Shown here: one piece after another, positions 1 through 8,403 of the stretch
How the letters are laid out: each line of letters opens with the position of its first letter
Position numbering within the stretch: position 1 is the first letter of the stretch
From: Paracoccus salsus
Lineage (GTDB): Bacteria > Pseudomonadota > Alphaproteobacteria > Rhodobacterales > Rhodobacteraceae
Direction of reading: 5' to 3'
Length of the DNA: 64,000 bases
NCBI RefSeq assembly: GCF_021556615.1
Contig: NZ_JAKGGD010000001.1
Coordinates: 310,001 to 374,000 of the forward strand
The notes under the pieces: model-generated
The model's database searches: none
What the model was told of the DNA's origin: nothing
The model's input: only the letters and a program-made list of their open reading frames with translations
Position numbers and translations under genes: made by a program

Positions 1-191
1 CGGCGGTTCCGTTCCAGGTCGTTCTCACCAAGGCCGACAAGCTGGGTCCGAACGCCATCAAGCCGGTCCTGGCGCAGGTCGGGGAAGAACTGCAGAAGCA
101 TCCCGCCGCGTTTCCGCAGCTTGTCCTGACCTCGTCGGAAAAGGCCGACGGGATCGCGACGCTTCGCGCGATCATCGCCGGTCTGGACTGA
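1..191 (+). CDS. engB: Ribosome biogenesis GTPase EngB/YsxC (C-terminal part)
   Basis: The window opens inside this gene; reading from base 3, about 62 codons remain before the TGA at 189-191. EngB (YihA/YsxC) is a TRAFAC GTPase that helps assemble the 50S ribosomal subunit. What is visible fits the end of its G domain: a TKAD element (G4, guanine recognition) near the start and a TSSEKADG segment (G5 position) near the end, followed by a short helix ending in GLD. The N-terminal P-loop is outside the window. The next gene is argB, 48 bases downstream on the same strand; an engB-argB pair is, from memory, a common arrangement in Rhodobacterales. Confidence 0.85.
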   Translation, partial: AVPFQVVLTKADKLGPNAIKPVLAQVGEELQKHPAAFPQLVLTSSEKADGIATLRAIIAGLD

Positions 192-239
192 CCGCGCCCG
201 GCGTCCTAGGGTCCGTGTCGTCGCATAGGGGCCGCAAGG

Positions 240-1154
240 ATGAGAACACAGAAAATGAACCGGGACTGGATCGCCACTGCTCGCACGCTGTCCGAGGCAC
301 TGCCCTATCTGCAACGATATTCGGGGGCGGTCGTCGTCGTGAAGTTCGGCGGGAATGCCATGGGCGACGATCAGGCGATGGGCGATTTCGCCCGCGACAT
401 CGTGTTGATGAAGCAGGTCGGAATGAACCCGATTGTCTGTCATGGCGGCGGCCCGATGATCAATCAGCTGCTGGAGAAGCTGGGCATCGAAAGCCGCTTC
501 GTGAGGGGCAAGCGCGTCAGCACCAAGGAGACCGTCGAGGTCGTCGAAATGGTGCTGTCGGGCCTTGTGAACAAGCGCATCGTGCAGGCGATCAACGACG
601 CCGGCGGGCGCGCCGTGGGCATCAGCGGAAAGGACGACGACATGATGGTCTGCGAGGCGGACGACCCCGAGTTGGGCTTCGTCGGCCGCCCGGTCGAAAT
701 GAACGTCCAGATCATCCGCGATCTCTACACCGCCGGGATGATCCCGGTCATCGCGCCGGTCGCCACCGGCATGGAGGACAACGAGACGTTCAACGTCAAC
801 GCCGACACCGCCGCCGGGGCGATCGCAGGGGCTCTGCGGGCCGACCGGTTGCTGCTGCTGACGGATGTGGCCGGCGTCAAGGACGCCTCTGGCCAGGTGG
901 TGACACAGCTTCACCCCGATCAGGTCCGCAGCATGATCGCCGACGGGCAGATCGCGGGCGGGATGATCCCCAAGACCGAAACCGCGCTGAAGGCTATCGA
1001 AGAGGGGGTGCGCGCCGTCGTGATCCTGGATGGGCGCGTGCCGAACGCGTGCCTGCTGGAATTGTTCACCGAGCACGGTGCAGGTTCGCTGATCCGTTCG
1101 ACCGAACCGCTCGTCAAGCCACGCGGGCTGCGGCAGGGCGAGGATGGATTGTGA
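240..1154 (+). CDS. argB: Acetylglutamate kinase
   Basis: ArgB phosphorylates N-acetyl-L-glutamate with ATP, the second and usually arginine-regulated step of arginine biosynthesis in the cytoplasm. The 304-residue protein has the amino-acid-kinase fold signatures: [11 protein letters not shown] (phosphate-binding lysine and glycines, about residues 33-43), [12 protein letters not shown] (about 67), the [15 protein letters not shown] nucleotide region and a C-terminal [11 protein letters not shown] segment. The ATG at 240 has AGGGG eight bases upstream; a second ATG at 255 (MNRDWIATA) is also possible. The last 11 bases overlap the next gene, so translation is probably coupled. Confidence 0.95.
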   Translation: MRTQKMNRDWIATARTLSEALPYLQRYSGAVVVVKFGGNAMGDDQAMGDFARDIVLMKQVGMNPIVCHGGGPMINQLLEKLGIESRFVRGKRVSTKETVEVVEMVLSGLVNKRIVQAINDAGGRAVGISGKDDDMMVCEADDPELGFVGRPVEMNVQIIRDLYTAGMIPVIAPVATGMEDNETFNVNADTAAGAIAGALRADRLLLLTDVAGVKDASGQVVTQLHPDQVRSMIADGQIAGGMIPKTETALKAIEEGVRAVVILDGRVPNACLLELFTEHGAGSLIRSTEPLVKPRGLRQGEDGL

Positions 1155-1758
1155 GGTGCGGCTGAAGCCGCCTGACGGATTGACGGTCGCCGGGCTGGCG
1201 CCGCTGGACGGACGCACCCTCGCCCTGATCGCCCCTGACGAGCCGCGCTTCTGGGGCGTTTTCACGGCCGCCCCCGAATTCGCCGATCATGCGCCGGACC
1301 CGCTGGATCGCTGGTCGCGACGGGTGATCGGAGGGTGGGCGGCAGGCCTCGGCGCCGAGGCGGTTTTTCCCTCGGACGGACCGCCCTATGCGCCCTTCAC
1401 GGACTGGGCCCTGGCCACCGGTCGCTGCCGATCCTCGCCCGTGGCCATGCTGGTCCATGAGCGGATGGGACTTTTCATCAGCTTTCGGGGGGCGATCATC
1501 CTTCCCGAAGAGGCGACGCGAACCACATCATTCCCGGATCCCTGCGCGCACTGCGATCGCCCCTGCCTGACGGCCTGTCCGGCCTCTGCCTTCGCCGAGG
1601 GCTATGACGTGAACGCATGTCATGCGTGGCTGGACGGAAAAGACGGCCTGGATTGCATGAATTCGGGTTGCCGTGTCAGACGCGCTTGCCCGATCAGCAA
1701 GGGCTGTGGCAGGCTGCCTGAACAATCGGCATGGCATATGAGGCAGTTCCACACATGA
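1144..1758 (+). CDS. 4Fe-4S cluster protein (ferredoxin-like)
   Basis: A 204-residue soluble protein. A classic 4Fe-4S signature CxxCxxxCxxxCP uses Cys134, 137, 141 and 145, and more cysteines follow at 159, 171, 176, 182 and 188, the last group in a CxxxxCxxxRRACP context. The C-terminal half resembles the ferredoxin part of QueG-like proteins, but the N-terminal 130 residues lack a recognisable catalytic domain, so the substrate is unknown. It overlaps argB by 11 bases and the next gene by 3 bases (ATGA), so it sits in a tightly coupled small operon. The Fe-S assignment is firm; the physiological role is not. Confidence 0.75.
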   Translation: MDCEVRLKPPDGLTVAGLAPLDGRTLALIAPDEPRFWGVFTAAPEFADHAPDPLDRWSRRVIGGWAAGLGAEAVFPSDGPPYAPFTDWALATGRCRSSPVAMLVHERMGLFISFRGAIILPEEATRTTSFPDPCAHCDRPCLTACPASAFAEGYDVNACHAWLDGKDGLDCMNSGCRVRRACPISKGCGRLPEQSAWHMRQFHT

Positions 1759-2273
1759 TCCCCTCTGGACACAGACGCCTGATCCTGACCCGCCACGCGA
1801 AATCGGCCTGGGACGATCCGACCCTGTCCGATCACGACCGCCCCCTGAACGAGCGTGGGCGGCGCTCTGCCAGGGCGCTTGGAGACTGGATGGCCAGCCG
1901 TGGCTACGAGCCCGAGGAAGTGTTGTGTTCCTCGGCCAAGCGCACGCAGGAAACCTGGGCGATGATCGCCGGTGCTCCGCTTGAGGTGCGTCCGCTGATT
2001 CGCCTTGAGCCGGGCTTGTACCACGCCGGACCGGACAAGATGCTGACGATCCTGCGCACTGCCAGCCATCCCACCGTGATGATGCTCGGCCACAATCCGG
2101 GCATCTCGGAATTTGCAGCCCTGCTGCCGGCCCGACCCCCTCTGGACCCCGATTTCCGGCGCTACCCGACGGGGGCAACGCTGGTTGTGGATTTCCAGAT
2201 CGAAAGCTGGTCCGACTTGCAGCCCGGCGAGGGGAGCGTGATGGATTTCGTGCGCCTTGACGGTCGGGCCTGA
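1755..2273 (+). CDS. SixA-like histidine phosphatase
   Basis: A histidine phosphatase (phosphoglycerate-mutase fold) of about 172 residues. The signature LTRHAKSAW near residue 11 supplies the catalytic His that is transiently phosphorylated. A second conserved His lies in MMLGHNPGISEFA near residue 115. The short length and the RHAKSAW variant match SixA-type phosphohistidine phosphatases, which remove phosphate from protein histidines. I chose ATG 1755 because it forms an ATGA overlap with the upstream stop and has GAGG 11 bases before it; an in-frame ATG at 1731 would add eight residues. The natural substrate cannot be told from the sequence. Confidence 0.82.
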   Translation: MIPSGHRRLILTRHAKSAWDDPTLSDHDRPLNERGRRSARALGDWMASRGYEPEEVLCSSAKRTQETWAMIAGAPLEVRPLIRLEPGLYHAGPDKMLTILRTASHPTVMMLGHNPGISEFAALLPARPPLDPDFRRYPTGATLVVDFQIESWSDLQPGEGSVMDFVRLDGRA

Positions 2274-2332
2274 GGACCGAGGCTTCCCCGCTGCGCTGGC
2301 GCGCGGGTCGCAGGTCTGGGGCCGGCCAGCGC

Positions 2333-2356
2333 CGGGGCGGCGTTTGCGCCCCCGCT
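2333..2356. terminator. Possible terminator hairpin between convergent genes
   Basis: A GC-rich inverted repeat (GGGGCG, short loop, CGCCCC) lies in the 108-base gap between the convergent phosphatase and binding-protein genes. There is no clear T tract on either strand, so termination is only a guess from position and dyad. Confidence 0.3.
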
Positions 2357-2381
2357 CAGGCCCGGCCCGGTATCGCGGGAC

Positions 2382-3398
2382 TCACCTGAATGGCGGCGCG
2401 TAAAGCAGCCCGCCTTGCGTCCATTGCGCGTTCAGCCCGCGCGCAAGACCGATCGGCGTCTGTTCCCCGATATTGGCGGCAAAGATCTCGCCATAATTGC
2501 CGCCGGCCTGGATGGCGCGCCTGGCCCAGGCGGCGTCGAGGCCGATCATCGCCCCAAGATTGTCGCTGACGCCCAGAAGCCGCTGCACCTCGGGGTTTCC
2601 GGATGACTTGACCAGTTCCTCGATATTCTTCGACGTTACGCCGTATTCCTCGGCAGCGATCAAGGCAAACAGGACCCAGCGCACGACATCCGCCCATTCT
2701 CCTTCATCCTGACGGACAACCGGCCCCAGCGGCTCTTTCGAGATGATCTCGGGCAGCACGATGTGGTTCTGGGGATCGGCGAACGCCGCGCGGGTCGCGG
2801 CCAGCGCGGATGCGTCGGTGGTATAGGCCTGACAGTCGCCGGCACTGTAGCGCCGCTCGCCCTCGGCGTCGCTTTCGACATCCACCTGCGCCAGGGTCAT
2901 GCCGTGGGTGCGAAAGTAATCCGCCAGATTCTGCGCGCTCGTGGAACCCCGCTGCACGCAGATCGAAACGTTTTCCAGTTCCTTGACCGAGGTCAGGCCC
3001 AGTTCCTTGCGGACCATGAAGCCCTGGCCGTCATAGTAGTTCAGTCCGGTAAATTCCAGCTTCAGCGCCGTATCGCGTGAGAAGGTCCAGGTCGAGTTGC
3101 GGACCAGCAGGTCGACCTGGCCTTCATTCAGAATCTGAAAGCGGCTTTCCAGATCGGTTGGCACGAACCTGACCTTGGAAGGATCGCTGAGCACCGCCGC
3201 GGCGACCGCCTTGCAGAACGCCACGTCGAACCCGGACCAATTGCCGTTGGCATCGGGCGCGGCAAAGCCGGCAAGTCCGGGATTCACGCCGCACAGCAAC
3301 TCGTCGCGTGCCTTGACATCCGCCAGCACGTCCGCGGACGCCGCCCCTGCGGCCAGCCCGATGGCGGTCATAGCGCCCAGTATCGTCCATGCAATCAT
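2382..3398 (-). CDS. General amino-acid ABC transporter substrate-binding protein (AapJ-like)
   Basis: A 338-residue periplasmic solute-binding protein of family 3. The N-terminus (MIAWTILGAMTAIGLAAGAASA) is a Sec signal peptide with an ASA-type cleavage site. The mature part begins with the RDELLCGVN and GFDVAFCKAVAAAV stretches typical of AapJ/BztA, and the C-terminus ends in LLYAPPFR, close to the family ending. ATG 3398 is chosen because GAGGGG precedes it by a few bases and it starts exactly at the signal peptide; a longer reading to 3482 would put 28 hydrophilic residues in front. No permease or ATPase gene (aapQMP) is adjacent, so it is an orphan here. Confidence 0.9.
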   Translation of the reverse strand: MIAWTILGAMTAIGLAAGAASADVLADVKARDELLCGVNPGLAGFAAPDANGNWSGFDVAFCKAVAAAVLSDPSKVRFVPTDLESRFQILNEGQVDLLVRNSTWTFSRDTALKLEFTGLNYYDGQGFMVRKELGLTSVKELENVSICVQRGSTSAQNLADYFRTHGMTLAQVDVESDAEGERRYSAGDCQAYTTDASALAATRAAFADPQNHIVLPEIISKEPLGPVVRQDEGEWADVVRWVLFALIAAEEYGVTSKNIEELVKSSGNPEVQRLLGVSDNLGAMIGLDAAWARRAIQAGGNYGEIFAANIGEQTPIGLARGLNAQWTQGGLLYAPPFR

Positions 3399-3555
3399 AA
3401 CCGCCCCTCTTTTCGGACCCTGGATGCGCGCCAAGACGCCGTGTTCGCACCTCTTGTCGTGAGGGAAACAGCCGACCTTCACGAACTTTCCCAGTCGGCA
3501 TCATTGTGCCGATACCGTCTGGCAGGTCAACCCGACCATTTAGGTCATGTCGCTG

Positions 3556-4269
3556 TCATCGCGGCCGTGACAACTCCCACAATCGCGCGGCCGAGAGGAT
3601 GCTGCGCCGTCGGTTTTCGGCAGCCGCCATCGCCTCTTCGTCCTCGCCCCACTGGCGTGCCTGGTAGGTCTCGTCGATGCGCGACAGGCGGTGGGCATGG
3701 TCCGCGTCGATGCGACCCCGAAGCACCGCCAATCCGATGATCAACGATCCGGGCAGGGTCACAAGATCGTGCAGCGCCGTAAGCCCGAAACTGTCCAGTG
3801 CCTCGACTTCGTCCCGCAGCCTTTTCAGAACCTCGGGATCCTGTGCGACGGGGATCACCCCGTGGGTGATGCGCAACGGAGCCCGCAATTCGGTCGCAGC
3901 CCAGTCGATCAGGGGATCCCAGCCCTCGGCCTGCATGCGGATCAACATCTCGGGCTGATCGGCACGATAGGACAGAAGGTCGGTGCCCCCATAGTCGGCC
4001 AGCATCGCGGCGATGGCGGAAAATTGCGGCGCCACCTTTTCGATGGCGGAATTTGCGGCGCGTGTCAGCGGCATGCTGTAAGGGTCGATGACATCGACCT
4101 GGGCATCCCACTCGTCGGCGATGGCCTGCGCCAGGGGCAGCGTGGGCAGGATCAGCGGGTGCTTTCCCGGCGTCCGGACCGGGCGGTCGTCCAGCGCCAC
4201 CTCCCAGCCTTCCTGCAGGTCGCGGACGCTGGCGGACTGCCAGAACCGACGTGCCTTCCATTCGCTCAT
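3556..4269 (-). CDS. ATP12 family chaperone
   Basis: A 237-residue protein starting MSEWKARRFW. It matches the ATP12 family: a WEVALDDRPVRTPGKHPL segment near residue 25, then an acidic helical region with AIADEWDAQ and DPYSMPLTRAANSAI, both family hallmarks. In mitochondria ATP12 binds the F1 alpha subunit during ATP synthase assembly; alphaproteobacterial homologues are assumed to do the same, though direct evidence is slight. The ATG at 4269 overlaps the stop of the HAD gene as ATGA, and that coupling is why it is preferred to the ATG nine bases earlier. It is the last gene of the crcB-rluC-HAD-ATP12 run. Confidence 0.88.
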   Translation of the reverse strand: MSEWKARRFWQSASVRDLQEGWEVALDDRPVRTPGKHPLILPTLPLAQAIADEWDAQVDVIDPYSMPLTRAANSAIEKVAPQFSAIAAMLADYGGTDLLSYRADQPEMLIRMQAEGWDPLIDWAATELRAPLRITHGVIPVAQDPEVLKRLRDEVEALDSFGLTALHDLVTLPGSLIIGLAVLRGRIDADHAHRLSRIDETYQARQWGEDEEAMAAAENRRRSILSAARLWELSRPR

Positions 4270-4922
4270 GCAGCCCACTCCTCGATGGCGGCGGTCAGCG
4301 CGGAAAAATCGGGGGCCACATGGACCGCACCCGCCGCGCGCAGGGCCCCGGCCGTCTCATACCCCCAGCCGACCCCGAAGCCGGCGACCCGGGCGGACTG
4401 CGCCATGGTCATGTCGGCGCCGGAATCGCCGATCATCAGGGCGTTCGCGGCATCGACGCCGGTCTCGGACAGGGCCGCCAGCAGCATCGCGGGATCCGGC
4501 TTCGAGGCGTGGTCATCGGCCGTTTGCAGGCTGACAAACCGGCCCTCGAGACCCTGTTCCGCGATTGTCGCGTTCAGTCCGCGCCGGGACATCCCGGTCG
4601 CGACGGCAAGCAGCATGTCCGGGCGCGCAGCCAGGCGATCCAGACATTCGAGAGCGCCGAGATAGAGCGGCGCCGTGTGGGCCATCTGCCCATACCTGTA
4701 GGCCGAGCGATACCCCGACGCGATCCGGCGCCGCGCCGTCCCATCTGCGTCAGGAGCCAGTTCGGCCACCGCCTGATCCAGCGAAAGTCCCACACAGGAC
4801 AGGATGCGCTCGCGGTGCGGCACTTCAAGTCCGACACCGGCGAAGCCCCGATCCATCGACGCGCAGATCAGATGCTGGCTGTCGACCAGCGTGCCGTCCA
4901 CATCGAAGACGACAAGCCTCAT
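4266..4922 (-). CDS. HAD-superfamily phosphatase (phosphoglycolate-phosphatase-like)
   Basis: A 218-residue HAD subfamily IA hydrolase. Motif I is VVFDVDGTLVDS at residues 4-15, with nucleophile and acid/base aspartates. Motif II is near AVATGMSRRG. Motif III and IV are DDHASKPDP (lysine) and MIGDSGADMTMA (aspartates). The cap sits between motifs I and II, as in Gph-type enzymes. It overlaps rluC upstream and the ATP12 gene downstream by 4 bases each. A HAD gene between rluC and ATP12 is, from memory, recurrent in Rhodobacterales. Phosphoglycolate is only one candidate substrate. Confidence 0.87.
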   Translation of the reverse strand: MRLVVFDVDGTLVDSQHLICASMDRGFAGVGLEVPHRERILSCVGLSLDQAVAELAPDADGTARRRIASGYRSAYRYGQMAHTAPLYLGALECLDRLAARPDMLLAVATGMSRRGLNATIAEQGLEGRFVSLQTADDHASKPDPAMLLAALSETGVDAANALMIGDSGADMTMAQSARVAGFGVGWGYETAGALRAAGAVHVAPDFSALTAAIEEWAA

Positions 4923-5968
4923 GCATCCTCCGCGAAGGGGTCGTCGGGCACGTCCGCCTCGTTCCAGCCAAGCGTCTTCCAGGTGCGTTTCATGTGATCG
5001 GGCAAGGGCGCGGTCAGGGTGATGCGTTTCCTGGTGATCGGATGATCGAAGGACAGGCTGCGAGCGTGCAGGTGCAGCTTACGGCTGATCTCGCCGCCAA
5101 GCTGTGCGCCCCAACCGTCGCCCAGGTTTTCCTGTCCCGAACCGCCATATTTGCCGTCGCCCACGATCGGGTGGCCAAGCTCGGCCATGTGGGCGCGCAG
5201 CTGATGGGTCCGCCCGGTGATCGGCACCAGCGCGCACCAGCTGGCGCGGGTTCCCAATGCCTCCAGCACGGCATAGTCGGTGGTGGCGCGCTTGGCGCCC
5301 TCGGTGCTGTCGATGTCGCGCGGGTGAACCGCGACCATCTTCTCGCCCTCCCCCCCCCTTCCGTGCCCGGGGGCCTTGACCAGGCCATAGCGGATCGTGC
5401 CCATGCGCGGGGTCGGCACGCCGGCAACCACCGCCCAGTAGATCTTGCGCGTCTCGCGAGACCGGAACGCCTCGGACAGGGCGCGGGCGACGCGGTCGGT
5501 CCGGGCCAGCAGCAGGACACCCGATGTGTCCTTGTCCAGCCGGTGGACCAGCTTGGGCCGGTCCTTGTATCCGAACATCAACGCCCGGGTCAGGCCGTCC
5601 ACATGCCGGCTGCCCTGCCCACTGCCCCCCTGGGACGGCAGGCCCGGAGGCTTGTTCAGCGCGATGATGTGCTCGTCCTTCCACAGCACCGCGTCCTGTA
5701 TCATCGCCTGATCGCTGTCGGCAAGGCGCGGTGCGACAGCCCTGATCGGTGCCGGCTGCATGTCGGGCAGCGGCGGGATGCGCACCTCCTGCCCGGCCTC
5801 GATGCGGCTTGCGGCCTTGACACGTCCGCCGTCGACACGCAGCTGACCGGTCCGGCACATCTTCTCGACGGCGCCCTGGGTCAACTGCGGAAATTTCTTC
5901 TTCAGCCAGCGGTCGAGGCGCTGATCGCCCTCGTCGCTGCCCACCCGCAGGGTCTGGACGCCGCTCAT
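4919..5968 (-). CDS. rluC: RluA-family 23S rRNA pseudouridine synthase
   Basis: A 349-residue enzyme converting uridines to pseudouridine in rRNA. An N-terminal S4 RNA-binding domain covers about residues 15-75 (RLDRWLKKKFPQLTQG). The catalytic domain contains LVHRLDKDTSGVLLLART, whose HRLD aspartate is the nucleophile in this family, followed by ITGRTHQLRAHMAELG. The start ATG at 5968 overlaps the crcB stop as ATGA; the frame stays open upstream to 6259 but that stretch lies on crcB and reads as low-complexity arginine-rich sequence. The RluC subtype (positions 955/2504/2580 in E. coli) is the likeliest; RluA or RluD types cannot be excluded. Confidence 0.88.
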   Translation of the reverse strand: MSGVQTLRVGSDEGDQRLDRWLKKKFPQLTQGAVEKMCRTGQLRVDGGRVKAASRIEAGQEVRIPPLPDMQPAPIRAVAPRLADSDQAMIQDAVLWKDEHIIALNKPPGLPSQGGSGQGSRHVDGLTRALMFGYKDRPKLVHRLDKDTSGVLLLARTDRVARALSEAFRSRETRKIYWAVVAGVPTPRMGTIRYGLVKAPGHGRGGEGEKMVAVHPRDIDSTEGAKRATTDYAVLEALGTRASWCALVPITGRTHQLRAHMAELGHPIVGDGKYGGSGQENLGDGWGAQLGGEISRKLHLHARSLSFDHPITRKRITLTAPLPDHMKRTWKTLGWNEADVPDDPFAEDA

Positions 5969-6339
5969 GCCCACAGCCCCCGCCCCAGCGCCAGGCCGGC
6001 GATCACCGCCGCCAGCGACAGCACGACCGAACCGACCACATAGATCAGCGCACCCCAGGGTTGCCCGCGTTCCCACAGCGTCAGCGCGTCCAGCGAAAAG
6101 GCCGAAAACGTCGTGAATCCGCCCAGCACCCCGGACAGCAGCAGCGGGGCGTAGTGATTGTTCCAGCGATGCGCCATGAACGCCGCCAGCAGCCCCATGA
6201 TCAGGCTTCCGACGGCGTTCACCACGCCGGTGGCGACGGGAAATCCCGGCCCGTGCCACGGCATGGCGCGATAGACGGAATAGCGCGCGGTGGCGCCGAT
6301 CGCGCCTCCGATGGCGACCTGAAGGAACGGATTCATCAT
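5965..6339 (-). CDS. crcB: Fluoride ion channel CrcB/Fluc
   Basis: A 124-residue, four-helix membrane protein that exports fluoride as a dual-topology dimer. The family signatures are visible: GGAIGATARYSVYR near the N-terminus, GFPVATGVVNAVGSLIMG (conserved Asn in the second helix), and GVLGGFTTFSAFS (the pore phenylalanines) in the third helix. It is the first gene of the block coupled by ATGA overlaps with rluC, HAD and ATP12, and it lies 31 bases after the rarA stop. No crcB fluoride riboswitch is evident in that short gap. Confidence 0.93.
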   Translation of the reverse strand: MMNPFLQVAIGGAIGATARYSVYRAMPWHGPGFPVATGVVNAVGSLIMGLLAAFMAHRWNNHYAPLLLSGVLGGFTTFSAFSLDALTLWERGQPWGALIYVVGSVVLSLAAVIAGLALGRGLWA

Positions 6340-6370
6340 GGCGTGGTCCTGTGCCGGAAGCGGCGCAAAG

Positions 6371-7687
6371 TCAACCTCCGCGCTTCAGCCGCTGGCCGAC
6401 AAACCAGTCGAGCCGTTTCTTCAGCTCGCGCTCGAAGCCGCGCTCGACGGGCGTGTAGAGGACCGGACGTTTCATGCCGTCGGGAAAGTAGTTCTGGCCG
6501 CTGAACCCATCCTCCGCATCGTGGTCATAGGCGTAGCCCGCGCCGTAGCCCTGGTCCTTCATCATCCTGGTGGGCGCGTTCAGGATATGGGCGGGCGGCA
6601 TCAGGCTGCCTGTGCGCCGCGCCTCGGCCCGGGCCGCCTTGTAGGCTGCGTAGCCCGCGTTGGATTTCGGCGCCAGCGCCAGGTAGATGACGGCCTGACC
6701 CAGTGCCAGCTCGCCCTCGGGGCTGCCAAGACGCTCATACATGGCCCAGGCGTCAAGGCAGTGCCGGGCGGCGGCGGGGTCCGCCAGCCCGATATCCTCG
6801 ACCGCCATGCGCGTGATGCGGCGGGCCAGGTAGCGCGGATCCTCGCCGCCCTCGAGCATCCGCGCCAGCCAGTACAGCGCGGCATCCGGGTCGCTGCCGC
6901 GCACGGATTTGTGCAGAGCCGAAATCAGGTTGAAATGCTCGTCCCCGGACTTGTCGTATTTCGCGGCCCGCCGCATCAGGCGCTGCGCCATGGCCGGGAC
7001 ATCGACGGGCTGATCGGTCTTCCACGCCGCCACCTGCTCGATCAGGTTCAGCGCGGCGCGTCCGTCGCCGTCGGCCATCTCCAGCAGCGCCTCGCGCGCA
7101 TGCGGCGTCAGCGGCAGCTTGCGGCCCAGTTCCTTCTCGGCGCGTTGGGCCAGCCGCTCGAGATCGGCAAGGCTCAGGCGTTCCAGGACGATCACCTGGG
7201 CGCGCGACATCAGGGCGGCGTTCAGTTCGAATGAGGGGTTTTCGGTGGTGGCACCGACCAGGAGGATCGTGCCGTCCTCCATGTGCGGCAGGAAGCTGTC
7301 CTGCTGCGCCTTGTTGAAACGGTGGATCTCGTCGACGAACAGCAACGTGCCGCGACCCTGGTCGCGGCGCAGCCTGGCGGCCTCGAACACCTTGCGCAGG
7401 TCGGGCACGCCGGTGAAGATCGCGCTGATCTGAACGAAGACCAGATCCGTCTCGTCGGCCAGAAGCCGGGCGATGGTGGTCTTGCCGACACCCGGCGGTC
7501 CCCACAGGATCAGCGAGGACAGGCTGCCGGCCAGCAGCATCGACCCCAGCGGCCCGTCTGGCCCGAGGATCATGCGCTGCCCGATCACATCCGCCATGCG
7601 CATAGGGCGGATGCGATCAGCAAGGGGTCTCACCGCAGAAGACGGCGAGGGGTCGGTGGACGGGGCGGTGTCGAAAAGATCGGCCAT
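6371..7687 (-). CDS. rarA: Replication-associated recombination protein RarA (MgsA)
   Basis: A 438-residue AAA+ ATPase that acts at stalled replication forks. Walker A is GPPGVGKTTIARLLA, Walker B LLFVDEIHRFN, and sensor 1 GATTENPSFELN. The C-terminal MgsA domain is present, with LISALHKSVRGSDPDAALYWLARML, GEDPRYLARR and the ending region QNYFPDG. Length fits the family. Downstream come crcB, rluC, HAD and ATP12 in the same direction; upstream is luxI, 62 bases away. A GC-rich hairpin with no T tract sits in that gap near 7705-7730, so read-through from luxI is possible. Confidence 0.94.
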   Translation of the reverse strand: MADLFDTAPSTDPSPSSAVRPLADRIRPMRMADVIGQRMILGPDGPLGSMLLAGSLSSLILWGPPGVGKTTIARLLADETDLVFVQISAIFTGVPDLRKVFEAARLRRDQGRGTLLFVDEIHRFNKAQQDSFLPHMEDGTILLVGATTENPSFELNAALMSRAQVIVLERLSLADLERLAQRAEKELGRKLPLTPHAREALLEMADGDGRAALNLIEQVAAWKTDQPVDVPAMAQRLMRRAAKYDKSGDEHFNLISALHKSVRGSDPDAALYWLARMLEGGEDPRYLARRITRMAVEDIGLADPAAARHCLDAWAMYERLGSPEGELALGQAVIYLALAPKSNAGYAAYKAARAEARRTGSLMPPAHILNAPTRMMKDQGYGAGYAYDHDAEDGFSGQNYFPDGMKRPVLYTPVERGFERELKKRLDWFVGQRLKRGG

Positions 7688-7749
7688 GGCGATGCCATAC
7701 TAGGCGCGAGGCCGGGGGCCGGCCAGCCCCCTTCCCACACCCCGCCAGA

Positions 7750-8340
7750 TCAGTGCATCTTGCCGGCCAGATTGATCGAGACGCACTGGAAATCGCCGTC
7801 GTCGATCCACATCCGGCGCCCGATCGCCTCGGCCTCGAGACCGCACCGGCCATACCAGCGCGGCCAGTTCGATCCGGTCAGCGCGATCAGCCGGGTCGCC
7901 CCCAGTTCGCGGGCAGAGCCGGTCATCGCCTCGACCATCTTGAAGTGCACCTTCCGGCGATACATCTGCGGAATCGAATGGCTGACGAAGACCCTCGAAC
8001 ATTCCCAGGTCTGCGGATCCACCGGCGCTTCGGCATAGAGCAGGTCCTGCGGGATCGAGCCACCCAGGATGCCCTTCTGAGCATCGCGGATCATGTAGCT
8101 GTAGATTCCGCAGCGCGCCGTCGTGGGCGTCAAGCGAATGCCGGCCAGCACCTCGCCCATGTCATGGATCGCGATCCAGCGGCTTTGCGGCGTGTCATAC
8201 TGGTCGAACTCCATGTCCTCTGCCTCTGGCAGGTCCCAGTTCTTCTGGATGATGAAGCTTTGCTTGCGCGCGCGAAACAGGTTCGCGAACAGTTCTCCGT
8301 GGTTGTGGAGATTCGAGAATGAAAGGGTCGTCGTCTGCAT
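7750..8340 (-). CDS. luxI: LuxI-type acyl-homoserine lactone synthase
   Basis: A 196-residue autoinducer synthase that makes an acyl-HSL from SAM and acyl-ACP. The invariant LuxI residues are visible: R and F in RARKQSFI, W34, the acidic EFDQYD motif at about 44-49, R in GIRLTPT at about 70, and E/R in WECSRVFV at about 112-115. The acyl chain length cannot be read off; P. denitrificans is known to make hexadecanoyl-HSL, so a long-chain product is plausible. CAGGAG lies 10 bases before the ATG, and an imperfect 20-bp dyad lies just upstream of it. The luxR-type gene ends 63 bases upstream on the same strand. Confidence 0.92.
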   Translation of the reverse strand: MQTTTLSFSNLHNHGELFANLFRARKQSFIIQKNWDLPEAEDMEFDQYDTPQSRWIAIHDMGEVLAGIRLTPTTARCGIYSYMIRDAQKGILGGSIPQDLLYAEAPVDPQTWECSRVFVSHSIPQMYRRKVHFKMVEAMTGSARELGATRLIALTGSNWPRWYGRCGLEAEAIGRRMWIDDGDFQCVSINLAGKMH

Positions 8341-8357
8341 TTCTTACGTACTCCTGG

Positions 8358-8377
8358 GGTGTGAGGTACCCCTCACC
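8358..8377 (-). promoter_or_regulatory. Candidate lux-box-like operator between luxR and luxI
   Basis: A 20-base imperfect dyad, on the + strand GGTGTGAGGTACCCCTCACC, with a core GTGAGG-4-CCTCAC and GGTACC at the centre. It begins 18 bases before the luxI ATG, directly in front of the Shine-Dalgarno. Size and place suit a LuxR-type binding site. A short mRNA hairpin masking the luxI ribosome-binding region is the main alternative. Confidence 0.45.
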
Positions 8378-8403
8378 GCCGCACGGATCCCCTGGGCGAA
8401 CGC

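Noticed and set aside
4977..5968. Second coding frame within rluC on the minus strand
   Set aside because: Arg- and Gly-rich shadow frame, no start signal, opposite to domain evidence.
6342..6370. Fluoride riboswitch before crcB
   Set aside because: The gap to rarA is only 31 bases, too short for the aptamer.
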